A DNA stretch of 7,497 bases from assembly GCF_021107415.1 (NCBI RefSeq), contig NZ_JAIOSW010000370.1, positions 1-7,497 of the forward strand, given 5' to 3'. The position numbers were made by a program, and so were the translations under genes. The stretch is from Desulfobacula sp. (GTDB lineage: Bacteria > Desulfobacterota > Desulfobacteria > Desulfobacterales > Desulfobacteraceae). A model generated the notes under the pieces. The model did not search any database and was not told the origin of the DNA. It saw only the letters and a program-made list of their open reading frames with translations. This document shows positions 6,613 through 7,497 of the stretch, piece by piece; the stretch's first letter is position 1; every line of letters begins with the position of its first letter.

Positions 6613-7497
6613 TTATTTTAAATACCCCTGCACAAGAATATCATTATCAAACTGGGTAACCTTTGTGTTTTTAAGTTCAAAGGCATCCTTTATCAGCTTG
6701 GGACCATGACCTTCAAACACAGGAATGCCGTCGCTGCTGCCTAAAAATTTGGGTGCCAGAAAAAACAACACCTTATTTACAATCCCGGCTTTAAGTGCTG
6801 ATCCTGCCACCACGCTTCCGCCTTCTATCAAAAGGCTTAAAATTGACATCTGCCCTAACTTAATCATCAGTTCATTTAAATCAAGTTTTTGTTCCTTTAC
6901 CGACACTTCGAGATTTTGAACCCCATACCTTTCAAGCAGGGTTTTTTTCTCTAGGGAAGCACCAGGGGCTGTAATAATAATAGTTTTGGCAGTGGAATCC
7001 TGGGTGAGCACCTTTGCGGTTTCGTTGATACTCAAATGGGTATCCAAGATGATTCTTACGGGATCTTTTGTTGCAACACCGTCAATTCTTGATGTAAGCG
7101 ACGGGTTGTCGGCGTGCAGGGTTCCGGAACCCACTAAAATGGCATCCACTTCATGACGGATCTGATGAACAAATCCTCTGGATTTTTCATTGGTGATCCA
7201 TTTTGAATCCCCTGTTACGGTTGCGATTCTCCCATCCAGAGTGGATGCACATTTCAAAATCACAAAGGGTTTCTCATCATTTTGACTATACCAGATAAAT
7301 TCTTCAATCAGAATTTTGGCTTCTTTATCAAGAATGCCGCAAATCACCTCAATTCCATTGTCCTGCAGGTACTTTATACCGCCACCGCAGACTATGGGGT
7401 TGGGATCTTTACAGCCCACCACAACTTTTTTTATTCCGGCTTTGACAATTATACGGGTGCAGGGTGGGGTTTTTCCAAAATGATTACACGGTTCAAG
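6613..7497 (-). CDS. ribD: Bifunctional riboflavin deaminase/reductase, 5' end outside the window
   Basis: 294 residues and the TAA stop (6615-6613) are present; judging from usual RibD lengths of about 360-370, roughly 65-75 N-terminal residues are missing. The open frame runs to the window edge, so the gene is cut rather than truncated. The first visible residues are LEPCNHFGKTPPC, containing the two zinc cysteines (fragment residues 4 and 13) of the cytidine-deaminase-like domain; the matching HAE motif is upstream. The reductase domain starts near fragment residue 78, with KCASTLDGRIA (about 82-92), a TGDSKWIT stretch, LVGSGTLHADNP (about 121-132), and LLIEGGS (about 222-228) that helps bind NADPH. 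The enzyme deaminates the pyrimidine made by RibA and reduces its ribose side chain. ribE follows after 16 bases. Confidence 0.96.
   Translation of the reverse strand, partial: LEPCNHFGKTPPCTRIIVKAGIKKVVVGCKDPNPIVCGGGIKYLQDNGIEVICGILDKEAKILIEEFIWYSQNDEKPFVILKCASTLDGRIATVTGDSKWITNEKSRGFVHQIRHEVDAILVGSGTLHADNPSLTSRIDGVATKDPVRIILDTHLSINETAKVLTQDSTAKTIIITAPGASLEKKTLLERYGVQNLEVSVKEQKLDLNELMIKLGQMSILSLLIEGGSVVAGSALKAGIVNKVLFFLAPKFLGSSDGIPVFEGHGPKLIKDAFELKNTKVTQFDNDILVQGYLK

Overview
All genes in this window lie on the minus strand. They form one tightly packed run transcribed from high to low coordinates, with gaps of about 0 to 50 bases. The order in the direction of transcription is: ribD (5' end outside the window), ribE (riboflavin synthase alpha type), ribBA, ribH, nusB, a glyoxalase II-like metallo-beta-lactamase hydrolase, a pabB-pabC fusion, a secreted DUF1573-type protein with an in-frame TGA, and the first 20 codons of a HAD-family hydrolase that runs off the left edge. 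There is no plus-strand gene, no RNA gene, no mobile element and no convincing terminator. The largest intergenic gap is about 46 bases, so there is no long empty stretch.

The moderate GC content, the ribDE-BA-H-nusB order, the bifunctional RibBA and the fused PabBC suggest a Deltaproteobacterium (Desulfobacterota), perhaps a Desulfobacterales sulfate reducer. This is an inference from gene style and was not tested by a search. Selenoprotein use, discussed below, is common in that group and would fit.

From 7497 down to 4177 the four rib genes cover the steps from GTP and ribulose 5-phosphate to riboflavin, apart from the dephosphorylation of the RibD product. nusB, a transcription factor gene often found next to ribH, follows. 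The PabBC fusion makes p-aminobenzoate for folate from aminodeoxychorismate chemistry; its glutaminase partner PabA is not in the window. GTP-derived riboflavin and folate supply are therefore side by side.

The most notable item is at 93-806. An annotation that stops at TGA would give a 71-residue secreted fragment and a separate 133-residue orphan. Both pieces are in the same frame, with only one TGA between them (591-593), and together they make a complete 237-residue protein. The TGA falls where DUF1573 proteins usually carry the first cysteine of a Cys-Gly-Cys motif, giving a Sec-Gly-Cys motif at residues 72-74. GC-rich hairpins follow the TGA. The simplest reading is an exported selenoprotein, probably of a little-described family. 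A sequencing error or pseudogene cannot be excluded from one sequence.
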